Below, one piece after another: positions 56,299 to 64,000 of a DNA stretch of 64,000 nucleotides. Every line of letters begins with the position of its first letter. The stretch's first letter is position 1. The position numbers and the translations under genes are program-made. Source of the DNA: an uncultured Flavobacteriaceae bacterium (GTDB taxonomy: Bacteria; Bacteroidota; Bacteroidia; Flavobacteriales; Flavobacteriaceae); assembly GCA_947501625.1 (NCBI GenBank), contig CANMWN010000001.1, forward strand, positions 507,319 to 571,318. Direction: 5' to 3'. The notes below the pieces were generated by a model. The model ran no database searches. It had not been told where the DNA came from and saw only the letters and a program-made list of their open reading frames with translations.

Positions 56299-56712
56299 AT
56301 GGCAAAAGTAGAATTGACTTGGAAAGACAAAATGCTGTTTCAAGCAAAACACGACGATGGATCTTTTATGATTGATAATCCTAATGATGATTCAGAAAGT
56401 AGGGGGATGAGTCCAAAAGCATTAATGCTAAGTTCATTAGCAGGATGTGGAGGCTTAGACATATTATCATTATTGAAAAAAATGCGTGCTGAAGTAGAAG
56501 ATTTTAAAATTGAAGTTACTGCAGATTTAACAGATGAGCATCCAAGAATCTATAAAAATGTAGTAATTAATTATCGCTTTTTCGGTACGGACTTTAAAAA
56601 AGATAAAATTCAAAAGGCTGTTGATTTATCGGTTGAAAGATATTGTGGTGTTTTAGAAATGTTCCGTAAATTTACTGATGTAACTGTGAATATTGAATAT
56701 AATGAACAGTAA
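56299..56712 (+). CDS. OsmC-family peroxiredoxin-like protein
   Basis: 137 residues from ATG 56299, chosen over an in-frame TTG at 56275 because the -7 box covers that codon. Reactive Cys50 (SSLAGCGGLDILSLL) and Cys116 (VERYCGVLEMF) are the two conserved thiols. OsmC proteins reduce organic hydroperoxides. Sits before recJ (26-base gap, no terminator), so both may be one transcript. Confidence 0.93.
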   Translation: MAKVELTWKDKMLFQAKHDDGSFMIDNPNDDSESRGMSPKALMLSSLAGCGGLDILSLLKKMRAEVEDFKIEVTADLTDEHPRIYKNVVINYRFFGTDFKKDKIQKAVDLSVERYCGVLEMFRKFTDVTVNIEYNEQ

Positions 56713-56738
56713 CGCCTAATTAATAATTGCTATAAAAA

Positions 56739-58436
56739 ATGCGTTGGACATTAAAACCTGTTCCTGAAAAAGAAAAAATTGAACATCTTGCAAAAGCATT
56801 ATCAGTCGATGATTTGGTTGCACAATTGTTGATTCAACGAGGAATTGAAACTTTTGATGAGGCTAAAAAATTCTTTAGACCTTCTATAACCGATTTACAT
56901 AATCCATATCTAATGAAAGATATGGAATTGGCTGTTGAGCGTATTGAAAAGGCTATTGAAAATCAAGAAAATATTTTGGTTTATGGTGATTATGATGTGG
57001 ATGGTACAACAGCAGTTTCTTTAGTTTCATCATACTTAAAAACCTTTTATCCAAATGTTGCAACGTATATTCCAGATAGATATGAAGAAGGTTATGGAGT
57101 CTCATATAAAGGAATTGATTTTGCACACGACAATGATTTTTCATTAATCATAGCATTAGATTGTGGAATTAAAGCAATTGAAAAAGTCACTTATGCAACT
57201 AAAAAAAATATTGATTTTATTATTTGTGACCATCACAGACCTGGGAAAAAACTTCCGAAAGCAGTTGCTGTTTTAGATCCTAAAAGAGATGATTGTGATT
57301 ATCCTTATGACGAATTATGTGGTTGTGGAGTTGGATTTAAACTAATACAAGCAATTGGAGAAAAAAGAGGTCAAACCATTGATGATTTGGCTTCGTATTT
57401 AGATTTAGTTGTAACTGCTATTGCTGCAGATATTGTACCGCTTACAGGAGAAAATAGAGTTTTGGCGTATTTTGGGTTATTGGTTTTAAATAAATCTCCA
57501 AGGGCAGGAATCAAAGCAATGATTCATCAGTTAAACAAAAAAGAACTTACAATTACTGATGTAGTTTTTATTGTTGCGCCAAGAATAAATGCAGCAGGAA
57601 GAATTAAGCATGGTCAATATGCTGTAGAATTATTGACTGAGGATAATTTTGAAACTGCTTTAGAATATGCTAAGGCCATAGAGCAAAACAATAGTGATAG
57701 AAAAGAACTTGATAAAACAATTACACATGAAGCTTTACAACAAATTGAAGAAAATAATGAACAGCAAAACGTTTCGACTGTTGTTTATAGTGAAACTTGG
57801 CATAAAGGTGTTATTGGTATTGTGGCTTCTAGACTTATAGAAACCTATTATAAGCCAACACTTGTGTTTACTAAAAGTGGCGATAAATTAGCAGCATCAG
57901 CAAGATCGGTTAGAGGTTATGATGTATATAATGCAATTGAACAGTGTTCAGAATTTATTGAACAATTTGGCGGGCATAAATATGCCGCAGGATTAACATT
58001 AAAGCCCGAAAATTATGAAAACTTCAAAAAGAAGTTTGAAGAAGTTGTTAGTGAAACACTTCCAAACAAGTTAAAAACTCCAGAAATTTTAATTGATTGT
58101 GAATTAGAGTTGACTAATATTACTCCAAAATTTCAAAGAATATTAAAGCAGTTTGCGCCATTTGGACCTCAAAATATGCGTCCAGTTTTTATGGCAGATG
58201 GACTTAGAGACAACGGATATGGAAAACAAGTTGGAGAAGATAAAAGCCACTTAAAACTAAACCTTATTAATGGTGCAGACAAAAAAACCTATAATGCAAT
58301 CGGTTTTGGGTTGGGAGATAGAAACAAATTAATTGCCAATGGCAAAACCTTTAAAGCGGTTTTTAATATTGATGAAAACCATTGGAAGGGAGTTACTTCA
58401 CTTCAATTACTATTAAAAGATATTAAAGAAGAATAA
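56739..58436 (+). CDS. recJ: Single-stranded-DNA-specific exonuclease RecJ
   Basis: 565 residues, normal length. DHH-family motifs: VYGDYDVDGTTAVSLVSSYL near 83, DCGIKAIE, ICDHHRPGKKLPKA (DHH) near 164, and the C-terminal ARSVRGYDVYNAIEQC and QFGGHKYAAGLTL DHHA1 region. Degrades single-stranded DNA 5' to 3' in recombination and mismatch repair, in the same genome region as mutS. Ends in a terminator it shares with the convergent secreted-protein gene. Confidence 0.98.
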   Translation: MRWTLKPVPEKEKIEHLAKALSVDDLVAQLLIQRGIETFDEAKKFFRPSITDLHNPYLMKDMELAVERIEKAIENQENILVYGDYDVDGTTAVSLVSSYLKTFYPNVATYIPDRYEEGYGVSYKGIDFAHDNDFSLIIALDCGIKAIEKVTYATKKNIDFIICDHHRPGKKLPKAVAVLDPKRDDCDYPYDELCGCGVGFKLIQAIGEKRGQTIDDLASYLDLVVTAIAADIVPLTGENRVLAYFGLLVLNKSPRAGIKAMIHQLNKKELTITDVVFIVAPRINAAGRIKHGQYAVELLTEDNFETALEYAKAIEQNNSDRKELDKTITHEALQQIEENNEQQNVSTVVYSETWHKGVIGIVASRLIETYYKPTLVFTKSGDKLAASARSVRGYDVYNAIEQCSEFIEQFGGHKYAAGLTLKPENYENFKKKFEEVVSETLPNKLKTPEILIDCELELTNITPKFQRILKQFAPFGPQNMRPVFMADGLRDNGYGKQVGEDKSHLKLNLINGADKKTYNAIGFGLGDRNKLIANGKTFKAVFNIDENHWKGVTSLQLLLKDIKEE

Positions 58437-58470
58437 AAAAAGGCTTGAAAAAATTTCAAGCCTTTTTTTA
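58434..58470. terminator. Bidirectional terminator between recJ and duplicated secreted protein gene
   Basis: AAAAAAAGGCTTGAAA pairs with TTTCAAGCCTTTTTTT around AAA. A similar hairpin recurs at 59291-59324 after the second copy. Confidence 0.9.
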
Positions 58471-58473
58471 TTC

Positions 58474-59184
58474 TTATAATGTATAATAATAATTAATAAG
58501 TCTAGCGACATCTTGTTCGTTACTGAACTTAATTTTCTTAGAACTTATATAAGATTTTAATTGGGAGGTTTTGTCATTAAGCGCTTTTAAAATTCCTTTC
58601 TTACTCAATTTAGTTTTTACATATTTACCTGACTTATTTTTCACATAATAATAAGTTTTCTTCTTGTATTCTTGTGGAATACTATTTTGCGTTTGGTAAC
58701 CTCTACTTTTATTTGGGTCGAATAAATATTTAGTTTCTTCTTTAATTAGATAGTTATTGTTTTCAAGATTAGAAACTATTTGATAAAACTTAGGCTTTCT
58801 ATATGAATCTTGAAATTCAGAAGAATTAATCTTGGCAAAGAATAATTTTTGAGCTGTATTTGCATCTTTGACAATAGCAAATCCTGTAACTGATTTATCT
58901 GTTATAACAACGCCTGTTTCTTTGTTTTTTCCTGCGCCAATAATTAATTCATTATTCATTAAATTTAATTGAATTCTTTCTTGATTAGAAATAACCGTAT
59001 CGTTTAAAATAATATAACCTGATTTCCATTCATCATATAAATATGGTGTCCCTTTTGTATCAGGTTTATAATTAATCAAAATGTTATCAGAACTTTTGGC
59101 AACTGACTCGTTAGTGATAACATCATCATTCTGCCCAAATGAAATTAATGGTAATATAAATAAAATTAAAAGTGCTTTTTTCAT
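58474..59184 (-). CDS. Secreted protein of unknown function, copy A of a tandem pair
   Basis: 236 residues with a signal peptide (1-18, LPLISFGQ). The last 160 residues differ from copy B by only about 11 substitutions; the first 75 are diverged. Beta-rich N-terminal half (VQLNL...GAGKNKETGVVITDKSVTGFAIVKDA) and a lysine-rich end (KKGILKALNDK...NEQDVARLINYYYTL). No named domain recognised. Probably periplasmic or secreted. Transcribed separately: each copy has its own upstream conserved block and own downstream hairpin. Confidence 0.8.
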   Translation of the reverse strand: MKKALLILFILPLISFGQNDDVITNESVAKSSDNILINYKPDTKGTPYLYDEWKSGYIILNDTVISNQERIQLNLMNNELIIGAGKNKETGVVITDKSVTGFAIVKDANTAQKLFFAKINSSEFQDSYRKPKFYQIVSNLENNNYLIKEETKYLFDPNKSRGYQTQNSIPQEYKKKTYYYVKNKSGKYVKTKLSKKGILKALNDKTSQLKSYISSKKIKFSNEQDVARLINYYYTL

Positions 59185-59290
59185 AAAAATAAAGTTTAAA
59201 TAGATACAAAATATATCAAAGATTATGCCGTAAAGGTAAACAAAAACTCATTCTTATTTAATAACTTCAGTAAGCTTATTGTTTTCTTAT

Positions 59291-59324
59291 AAAGAAAAAA
59301 GGCTTGAAATAATTTTCAAGCCTT
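59291..59324 (-). terminator. Terminator of copy B of the tandem pair
   Basis: AAGGCTTGAAA pairs with TTTCAAGCCTT around four bases; T-rich run on the minus strand. Same stem as the hairpin after copy A. Confidence 0.8.
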
Positions 59325-59338
59325 AACTAAATAATATT

Positions 59339-60046
59339 TTATAAAGTGTGATAATAGTTTACAAGCCTTGCAACATCTTGTTCGTTGTTAAACTTTAAAC
59401 TCTTAGAACTTATATAAGATTTTAATTCAGAATTCTTATCATTAAGTGCTTTTAAAATTCCTTTCTTACTTAACCTTGTCTTCACATACTTACCTGACTT
59501 ATTTTTTACATAATAGTATGTTTTGGTCTTGTATTCTTGAGGGATACTATTCTGTGTTTGATAGCCTCTACTTTTGTTTGGATCAAATACATATTTAGTT
59601 TCTTCTTTTATTAAATAATTATTGTTTTCAAGATTAGATACTATTTGATAAAACTTAGGTTTTCTATAGGAGTCTTGAAATTCAGAAGAATTAATTTTGG
59701 CAAAGAATAGTTTTTGATTTGTATTCGCATCTTTAACAATAGCAAATCCTGTAACTGATTTGTCTGTGATAACAACACCTGTTTCTTTGTTTTTCCCTGC
59801 GCCAATAATCAATTCATTATTGGTTAGGTTTAGTTGGACTTTTTCTTGAGGAGAAATAATAGTGTCATTAACAACTATATAACCTGATTTCCACTCATTG
59901 AATAAATATGGGCTTCCCTTTGTTCCTGCTCTATAATTTATTCTTACCTGATCAGCATCATCATACTGAACAACATTATACACATAGTTTTCTTGTCCAA
60001 AAGTAATTAATGGCAGTATAAATAAAATTAAAAGTGCTTTTTTCAT
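59339..60046 (-). CDS. Secreted protein of unknown function, copy B of a tandem pair
   Basis: 235 residues from ATG 60046; a longer frame to 60082 adds residues not shared with copy A. Signal peptide almost identical to copy A (LPLITFGQ), N-terminal 50 residues diverged, the rest about 93% identical by my reading. The 60 bases upstream also match copy A, so the promoter was duplicated too. Unknown function; the two likely arose by recent tandem duplication with divergence or selection on the exposed N-terminal part. Confidence 0.8.
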   Translation of the reverse strand: MKKALLILFILPLITFGQENYVYNVVQYDDADQVRINYRAGTKGSPYLFNEWKSGYIVVNDTIISPQEKVQLNLTNNELIIGAGKNKETGVVITDKSVTGFAIVKDANTNQKLFFAKINSSEFQDSYRKPKFYQIVSNLENNNYLIKEETKYVFDPNKSRGYQTQNSIPQEYKTKTYYYVKNKSGKYVKTRLSKKGILKALNDKNSELKSYISSKSLKFNNEQDVARLVNYYHTL

Positions 60047-60177
60047 AATAATAAAGTTTAAATTAGATACAAAATACATCAAAGATTATACCGTAAAGTA
60101 AAACATAAACGCCATTTATTTAACAATCACAGTAATCTTATCATATATTATAGACGCAAAATTGACTAAATGGTTGC

Positions 60178-61254
60178 TTACTCAAATTTATGCTCTTTTA
60201 TATTATTTTCTTTTATTAAATATATATAAACTGGAAAGTGGTCACTATACCCTCCAGTAAATTTACCATTTGACCAACTTCTATATGGATATCCTTTATA
60301 TTTTCCTTTTTTAGTTATTAAGAAATTAGGATTATAAACTTTAGATCTAAACAATTTATAGGTATTAAAATTGTTGCTATTTGTCACTAAATTTCCAGAA
60401 ACAATAATCTGATCAAATAAATTCATTTTATCTCTGTAACCTAAGGTTCCAATACCATTCTTAAACAATATTTCATAAGGATTATATAAATGCTTAGAAT
60501 TAAGATTATTTTTACTTATTTTAGTTTTTAATACTTTTTTTAAACTTTTAGAGTTTGGATTTTCATTAAAATCACCCATAATAATTATTTTAGGGTCACT
60601 AAACTCCTCTTCTATTTCTTTAATAATACTATTAGTTAATTCTGCAGATTTTTCTCTCAGATATTCTGTTTTCTTTTCGCCTCCTCTTTGTGATGGCCAA
60701 TGATTAACAATAAAATGAATTTGTTCATTTTCCAAATAACCTGAAACTAATAATTGATCTCTAGTTTTTACTTTATATCCTTTACGGTTGTATACATTGA
60801 GTTTGAAACTTTTAAAATTTGATATTTCAAAATACTTTTCTTTATAAAGCAAAACTACATCAATGCCTCTCCAGTCTGATGAAGGAATATTTATAAAACT
60901 ATAGCCTTCGTTTTTTAAAAAATCACTTTTTAATAAATCTAAAATAACTGCATCATTTTCTATTTCACACAATCCAACAATTATAGGGCTTTGACCAGAT
61001 TTATTGCGACCAATTTTAGAAATAACTTTAGCAGAGTTGTCAATTTTATTCCAATATGCTTTTGATTTATTAGACTTTAATTGAAGTATAGGACTGTACT
61101 CGTCTTTAGTATCTGGATCATCAATAGTATCTAGAAGGTTTTCAAGATTATAAAATGCGACTGTTGCAATTTTATAAGTTTTATTTTGATTGTTTTGACA
61201 GTATGCAAAAACCGCAAGCCAAAAACTTATGGTAGTAATTAGGATTTTTTTCAT
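60178..61254 (-). CDS. Secreted endonuclease/exonuclease/phosphatase-family protein, copy 1
   Basis: 358 residues with a signal peptide (FAYCQNN). EEP fold motifs: VAFYNLENLLDT (Asn, Glu), VGLCEIENDAVILDLL (catalytic Glu), FIVNHWPSQRGG, IIMGDFNENPNSKS (Asp and Asn) and GGYSDHFPVYIYLI (terminal Asp-His). Such proteins are extracellular or periplasmic DNases or phosphatases. A near-perfect palindrome lies 5 bases before its start. Paralogue of the next gene upstream; a TonB receptor gene follows that, suggesting nutrient acquisition from nucleic acids. Confidence 0.88.
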   Translation of the reverse strand: MKKILITTISFWLAVFAYCQNNQNKTYKIATVAFYNLENLLDTIDDPDTKDEYSPILQLKSNKSKAYWNKIDNSAKVISKIGRNKSGQSPIIVGLCEIENDAVILDLLKSDFLKNEGYSFINIPSSDWRGIDVVLLYKEKYFEISNFKSFKLNVYNRKGYKVKTRDQLLVSGYLENEQIHFIVNHWPSQRGGEKKTEYLREKSAELTNSIIKEIEEEFSDPKIIIMGDFNENPNSKSLKKVLKTKISKNNLNSKHLYNPYEILFKNGIGTLGYRDKMNLFDQIIVSGNLVTNSNNFNTYKLFRSKVYNPNFLITKKGKYKGYPYRSWSNGKFTGGYSDHFPVYIYLIKENNIKEHKFE

Positions 61255-61258
61255 AGCA

Positions 61259-61291
61259 ATTTAAGTTGTGTTTTAAAAACACCACTTAAAT
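61259..61291. repeat. 33-base near-perfect palindrome before the first nuclease gene
   Basis: ATTTAAGTTGTGTTTT (61259-61274) pairs with AAAACACCACTTAAAT (61276-61291) at 15 of 16 positions with a one-base centre. It lies in the gap between the two minus-strand nuclease genes; a long T-tract is missing. Confidence 0.65.
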
Positions 61292-61314
61292 ATAATAAAA
61301 AAATAAGAAGTAAA

Positions 61315-62367
61315 TTATTTTTCTCGAATCAAATACATATAAGAAGGATAATGGTCGCTATATCCACCAGTATATACTCCATAAGAAAAACTCCTAAATG
61401 GATAACCTTTATACCTTCCTCGACTATTAATTAAAAATTTTGGATTAAAAATACCAGCCTTAAGCATTTTATAAGTTGAAAAATCTTTAGTAGTAGTTAA
61501 TAATTGAGAACTAATTAATATTTGATCGAACAAATTGATATTATCTCTATAACCTGCAGTATTAAAACCTCTTCTAAACATATTTTCAAAAGGATTATAG
61601 ATATCATTTTCTTGAACATTTTTCTTTTTCATCTTAGTTTTAAGTATTTTCTTAAAACTAGACTCAATAGGATCGTCATTAAAATCTCCCATAGTGATAA
61701 TTTTAGCATCTGGCTCTTTGGCTCTAATTTCAGCCATAATTTTTAAATTAAGTGCCGCAGCTTTTTCTCTAAAAGGTATACTTCGAGTTCCACCTCGTTT
61801 TGAAGGCCAATGATTTACTATTACGTGTATCATCTCTCCATCTAAATATCCAGAAACTAATAATTGATCTCTTGTATATACTCTTTCACCATCATTATCG
61901 TAAATTAACAATTCATAGCTTTTATGATATACTGGTTTAAAATATCTTTCCTGATATAACAATCCAACATCAATACCTCTTTTATCAGGAGAATCATAAT
62001 GAACAAAACTATAGCGCTTATCTTTTAAATATTTTCCTTTAACTAAATCTTTTAATACAGTGTCGTTTTCAATCTCAACAACTCCTATGATTGCTGGGCT
62101 ATTATTTGCTTTTTCTAGACCTATTTTAGATAATACGCTTCCTAATTTATCAATTTTATCCCAATAAACTTTAGATCTATTCCCTTTTAATTCCATCATT
62201 GGACTAGCCTCATCATTTTTAGCAGTATTATTAATAGTATCAAATAAGTTCTCTAAATTGTAAAAAGCCAAGGTTCTGATTTGATATTGTTTACTTTCTT
62301 TTTGCTGAGAAAAAACTGTATTTCCAATTAAGAATATTGAAAAGAAAATAATTAAAAAGCGATTCAT
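61315..62367 (-). CDS. Secreted endonuclease/exonuclease/phosphatase-family protein, copy 2
   Basis: 350 residues with a signal peptide (NTVFSQQKES). Same EEP motifs as copy 1: LAFYNLENLFDT, VGVVEIENDTVLKDL, VIVNHWPSKRGG, ITMGDFNDDPIESS, GGYSDHYPSYMYLI. The two are clearly paralogous across their length. Start at ATG 62367 with a -7 box 25 bases upstream; divergent from the TonB receptor gene. Likely exported nuclease; substrate preference (DNA, RNA or phosphate ester) is not determined. Confidence 0.9.
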   Translation of the reverse strand: MNRFLIIFFSIFLIGNTVFSQQKESKQYQIRTLAFYNLENLFDTINNTAKNDEASPMMELKGNRSKVYWDKIDKLGSVLSKIGLEKANNSPAIIGVVEIENDTVLKDLVKGKYLKDKRYSFVHYDSPDKRGIDVGLLYQERYFKPVYHKSYELLIYDNDGERVYTRDQLLVSGYLDGEMIHVIVNHWPSKRGGTRSIPFREKAAALNLKIMAEIRAKEPDAKIITMGDFNDDPIESSFKKILKTKMKKKNVQENDIYNPFENMFRRGFNTAGYRDNINLFDQILISSQLLTTTKDFSTYKMLKAGIFNPKFLINSRGRYKGYPFRSFSYGVYTGGYSDHYPSYMYLIREK

Positions 62368-62391
62368 ATTTTATTGATTTATAACGTATCG

Positions 62392-62399
62392 CAAATTTA
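62392..62399 (-). promoter_or_regulatory. -7 box for the nuclease gene pair
   Basis: Minus strand reads TAAATTTG; a TTTTGG block 16 bases upstream may be the -33 element. Confidence 0.55.
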
Positions 62400-62518
62400 A
62401 GTACAATATTTGAGCCAAAAAATATATTAACAGTTAAAATATGCTTGATATTAAATAATTAACATTGGCTAAACCTAAAAAACACAGTAAATTAACATTT
62501 TTATGTTAGTTAAATTAG

Positions 62519-62526
62519 TACTTTTG
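62519..62526 (+). promoter_or_regulatory. -7 box for the last TonB receptor gene
   Basis: TACTTTTG fits TAnnTTTG, 40 bases before ATG 62566, in the divergent region shared with the nucleases. Confidence 0.6.
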
Positions 62527-62565
62527 CAAAGCGAAAAATTCGCCTATTAAACAATTAATTTAAAT

Positions 62566-64000
62566 ATGAAGAAAATTATTTTTACATTATTTTTTGTATT
62601 TGCAATAAATATAATTGCCAATGCACAAGCTAATGTTAAAGGAAATGTTTCGGACAGTGATAGTTCAAGTCCAATAGTTGGAGTAACTATTACCGTTGAC
62701 GGAACTACTATTAAACAAATCACAGATGAAAATGGAGATTTTGAATTAGTTTCTGTACCTGTAGGAGGTCAATTAGTAAAAATTGAATACTTAGGATACG
62801 AAACTCAAAGTTTTCCCGTGACTGTGGTAGAGAATTCTACAATAGATTTAGGCTCAATTCTTTTATATAAAGATTTGAGTGTTCAAACAGATTTAAGTGT
62901 TATCACGCTTACAGATGATGAATTAAATGAAGACGAAGGAGGAGCAGATAATACTGCAGGACTTTTACAGTCATCAAGAGATGTATTTTTAAATGCTGCA
63001 GCCTTTGAATTTAGTTCAACATTCTTTAGAGCAAGAGGTTACAATTCCGAAAATGGTAAACTCTTAATCAACGGTATTGAGATGAACAAAATCTTTAATG
63101 GAAGGCCTCAGTGGAGTAATTGGGGAGGTTTAAATGATGTAATGCGTAACCAAACTTTTACTAATGGTTTAGCCGCTTCAGAGCATACATTTGGTGACAT
63201 TGCTGGAGCAAACAACGTAACGATGCGTGCTTCAGAATATAGTGAAGGTGGTCGTGTATCTTATGCCGCAGCCAATAGAAGTTATTTAGGAAGAGTAATG
63301 GCAAGTTATTCTTCAGGGCTTAATGAAAATGGATGGGCTTATTCAGTATTATTTTCAAGACGCTATGGAAATGAAGGATATAACGATGGAACATTATATG
63401 ATGCTAATTCATTTTTTGGATCGGTAGAAAAAAAGATAAATGATAAACACAGTTTAAACTTAACTGCATTTTATACACCAAATAGAAGAGGTAAATCTTC
63501 ACCAAATACTCAAGAGGTATTTGATTTAGGTGGCAGAACATATAACTCTTATTGGGGATATCAAGATGGTGAAAAACGTAATTCTAGAATTCGTACTATT
63601 GAAGAGCCAGTTGTTATGTTAAATCACTATTGGGACATCAATGAAAAAACTACATTGAACACCAATTTTGCTTACCAATCTGGACAAGTAGGAAATAGTC
63701 GTTTAGATAACGGAGGAACTAGTCTTATTACTGATACTTCTGGAAATCAATATATTATTGGTGGTGGTTCTAATCCTGATCCAACATATTACCAAAAACT
63801 ACCAAGTTATTTCTTAAGAGATACTGATAATCCAGATTATATCAATGCATATTTAGCTGAAAACGAATTTGAAAACAACGGTCAAATTGACTGGGCTTCA
63901 TTATATCAAGCAAATATTAATAACGGAAACTCTGTTTATGCTTTATATGAAGATAGAAACGATGACACACAAATTACTGCAAATACTATTTTCAGAACAG
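62566..64000 (+). CDS. TonB-dependent receptor (3' end outside window)
   Basis: At least 478 residues from ATG 62566, with no stop before the window ends. Signal peptide (IIANAQANV), carboxypeptidase-like domain (GNVSDSDSSSPIVGVTITVDG...ENGDFEL), then a plug with RARGYNSENGKLLINGIEMNK and FGDIAGANNVTMRASEYSEGGRVSYA, and the first barrel strands. In flavobacteria this receptor type is often beside secreted endonuclease/exonuclease/phosphatase genes, as here, so uptake of nucleic-acid-derived material or phosphate compounds is plausible. A SusD or DUF5689 partner, if any, would be beyond the end. Confidence 0.92.
   Translation, partial: MKKIIFTLFFVFAINIIANAQANVKGNVSDSDSSSPIVGVTITVDGTTIKQITDENGDFELVSVPVGGQLVKIEYLGYETQSFPVTVVENSTIDLGSILLYKDLSVQTDLSVITLTDDELNEDEGGADNTAGLLQSSRDVFLNAAAFEFSSTFFRARGYNSENGKLLINGIEMNKIFNGRPQWSNWGGLNDVMRNQTFTNGLAASEHTFGDIAGANNVTMRASEYSEGGRVSYAAANRSYLGRVMASYSSGLNENGWAYSVLFSRRYGNEGYNDGTLYDANSFFGSVEKKINDKHSLNLTAFYTPNRRGKSSPNTQEVFDLGGRTYNSYWGYQDGEKRNSRIRTIEEPVVMLNHYWDINEKTTLNTNFAYQSGQVGNSRLDNGGTSLITDTSGNQYIIGGGSNPDPTYYQKLPSYFLRDTDNPDYINAYLAENEFENNGQIDWASLYQANINNGNSVYALYEDRNDDTQITANTIFRT

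Overview
The window is about 64 kb of AT-rich DNA (my impression is roughly one third GC) from a member of the Bacteroidota, almost certainly the family Flavobacteriaceae. Reasons seen in the sequence: two secreted proteins with type IX secretion (T9SS) type-B sorting domains, a PorP/SprF protein, three TonB-dependent receptors with carboxypeptidase-like N-terminal domains, many short lipoproteins, no obvious Shine-Dalgarno sequences, and repeated TAnnTTTG -7 promoter boxes. An atpD-atpC pair detached from the other ATP synthase genes, a DUF2480/DUF3078 tail on SUF genes and an OlsF-like fused acyltransferase also fit. I cannot name the genus. The window is dense core genome with no gene-free stretch above 300 bases, and no tRNA, rRNA, CRISPR array, prophage or intact insertion sequence was seen.

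Layout. 1-2.9 kb: 3' end of a large T9SS substrate with calcium-binding TSP3 repeats, plus its PorP/SprF partner. 3-7.4 kb: TonB-dependent receptor plus a GDSL lipase-like lipoprotein. 7.5-9.4 kb: atpD-atpC. 9.4-11.4 kb: a DUF4886 lipoprotein and a LuxE-like acyltransferase, both minus strand. 11.4-14.1 kb: lipoprotein, ECF sigma factor and a protein that appears to span both membranes (anti-sigma head, one helix, long linker, outer-membrane barrel). 14.2-16 kb: second type-B T9SS substrate. 16-18.7 kb: antiquitin-like aldehyde dehydrogenase, mscL and a membrane protein. 18.8-22.7 kb: a structured intergenic element, an AlbA_2-type protein and three envelope proteins. 22.8-24.1 kb: sufE, sufT-like and DUF2480. 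24.2-32.5 kb: PfkB kinase, long-form PurF, Mn-type SOD, fructose-bisphosphatase, GNAT, aspartate kinase and the OlsF-like acyltransferase.

32.5-38 kb: an ArsR-DUF6428 pair with two copies of a palindromic operator, a run of small DUF/VOC genes, a histidine phosphatase, and the panB / 2-hydroxyacid dehydrogenase / membrane LuxR operon. 38-46.4 kb: PD40 protein, a second ECF sigma with a small zinc anti-sigma-like partner, O-methyltransferase, tatA, trmH-like, mutS, CLC channel and a Kv-like channel. 46.4-58.4 kb: an orphan protein with a HEPN/DUF4145-like end, aspS, TonB receptor, rsmI, a dispersed palindromic repeat, a UDG, adenine deaminase, an AhpD-like protein, OsmC and recJ. 58.4-64 kb: a tandemly duplicated secreted protein, two paralogous secreted nucleases and the 5' part of a TonB receptor.

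Functional themes: envelope sensing and signalling (two ECF modules, a membrane LuxR regulator, ArsR), outer-membrane nutrient capture (receptor plus surface hydrolase pairs), osmotic and ion channels (MscL, CLC, Kv), redox and Fe-S maintenance (SOD, OsmC, AhpD-like, SUF tail) and DNA repair (MutS, RecJ, UDG). The strongest candidates for less-described biology are the two-membrane anti-sigma-like protein at 12.4 kb, the ArsR operator pair at 33.0/33.4 kb, the folded intergenic element at 18.8 kb and the dispersed palindrome at 53.35 kb.
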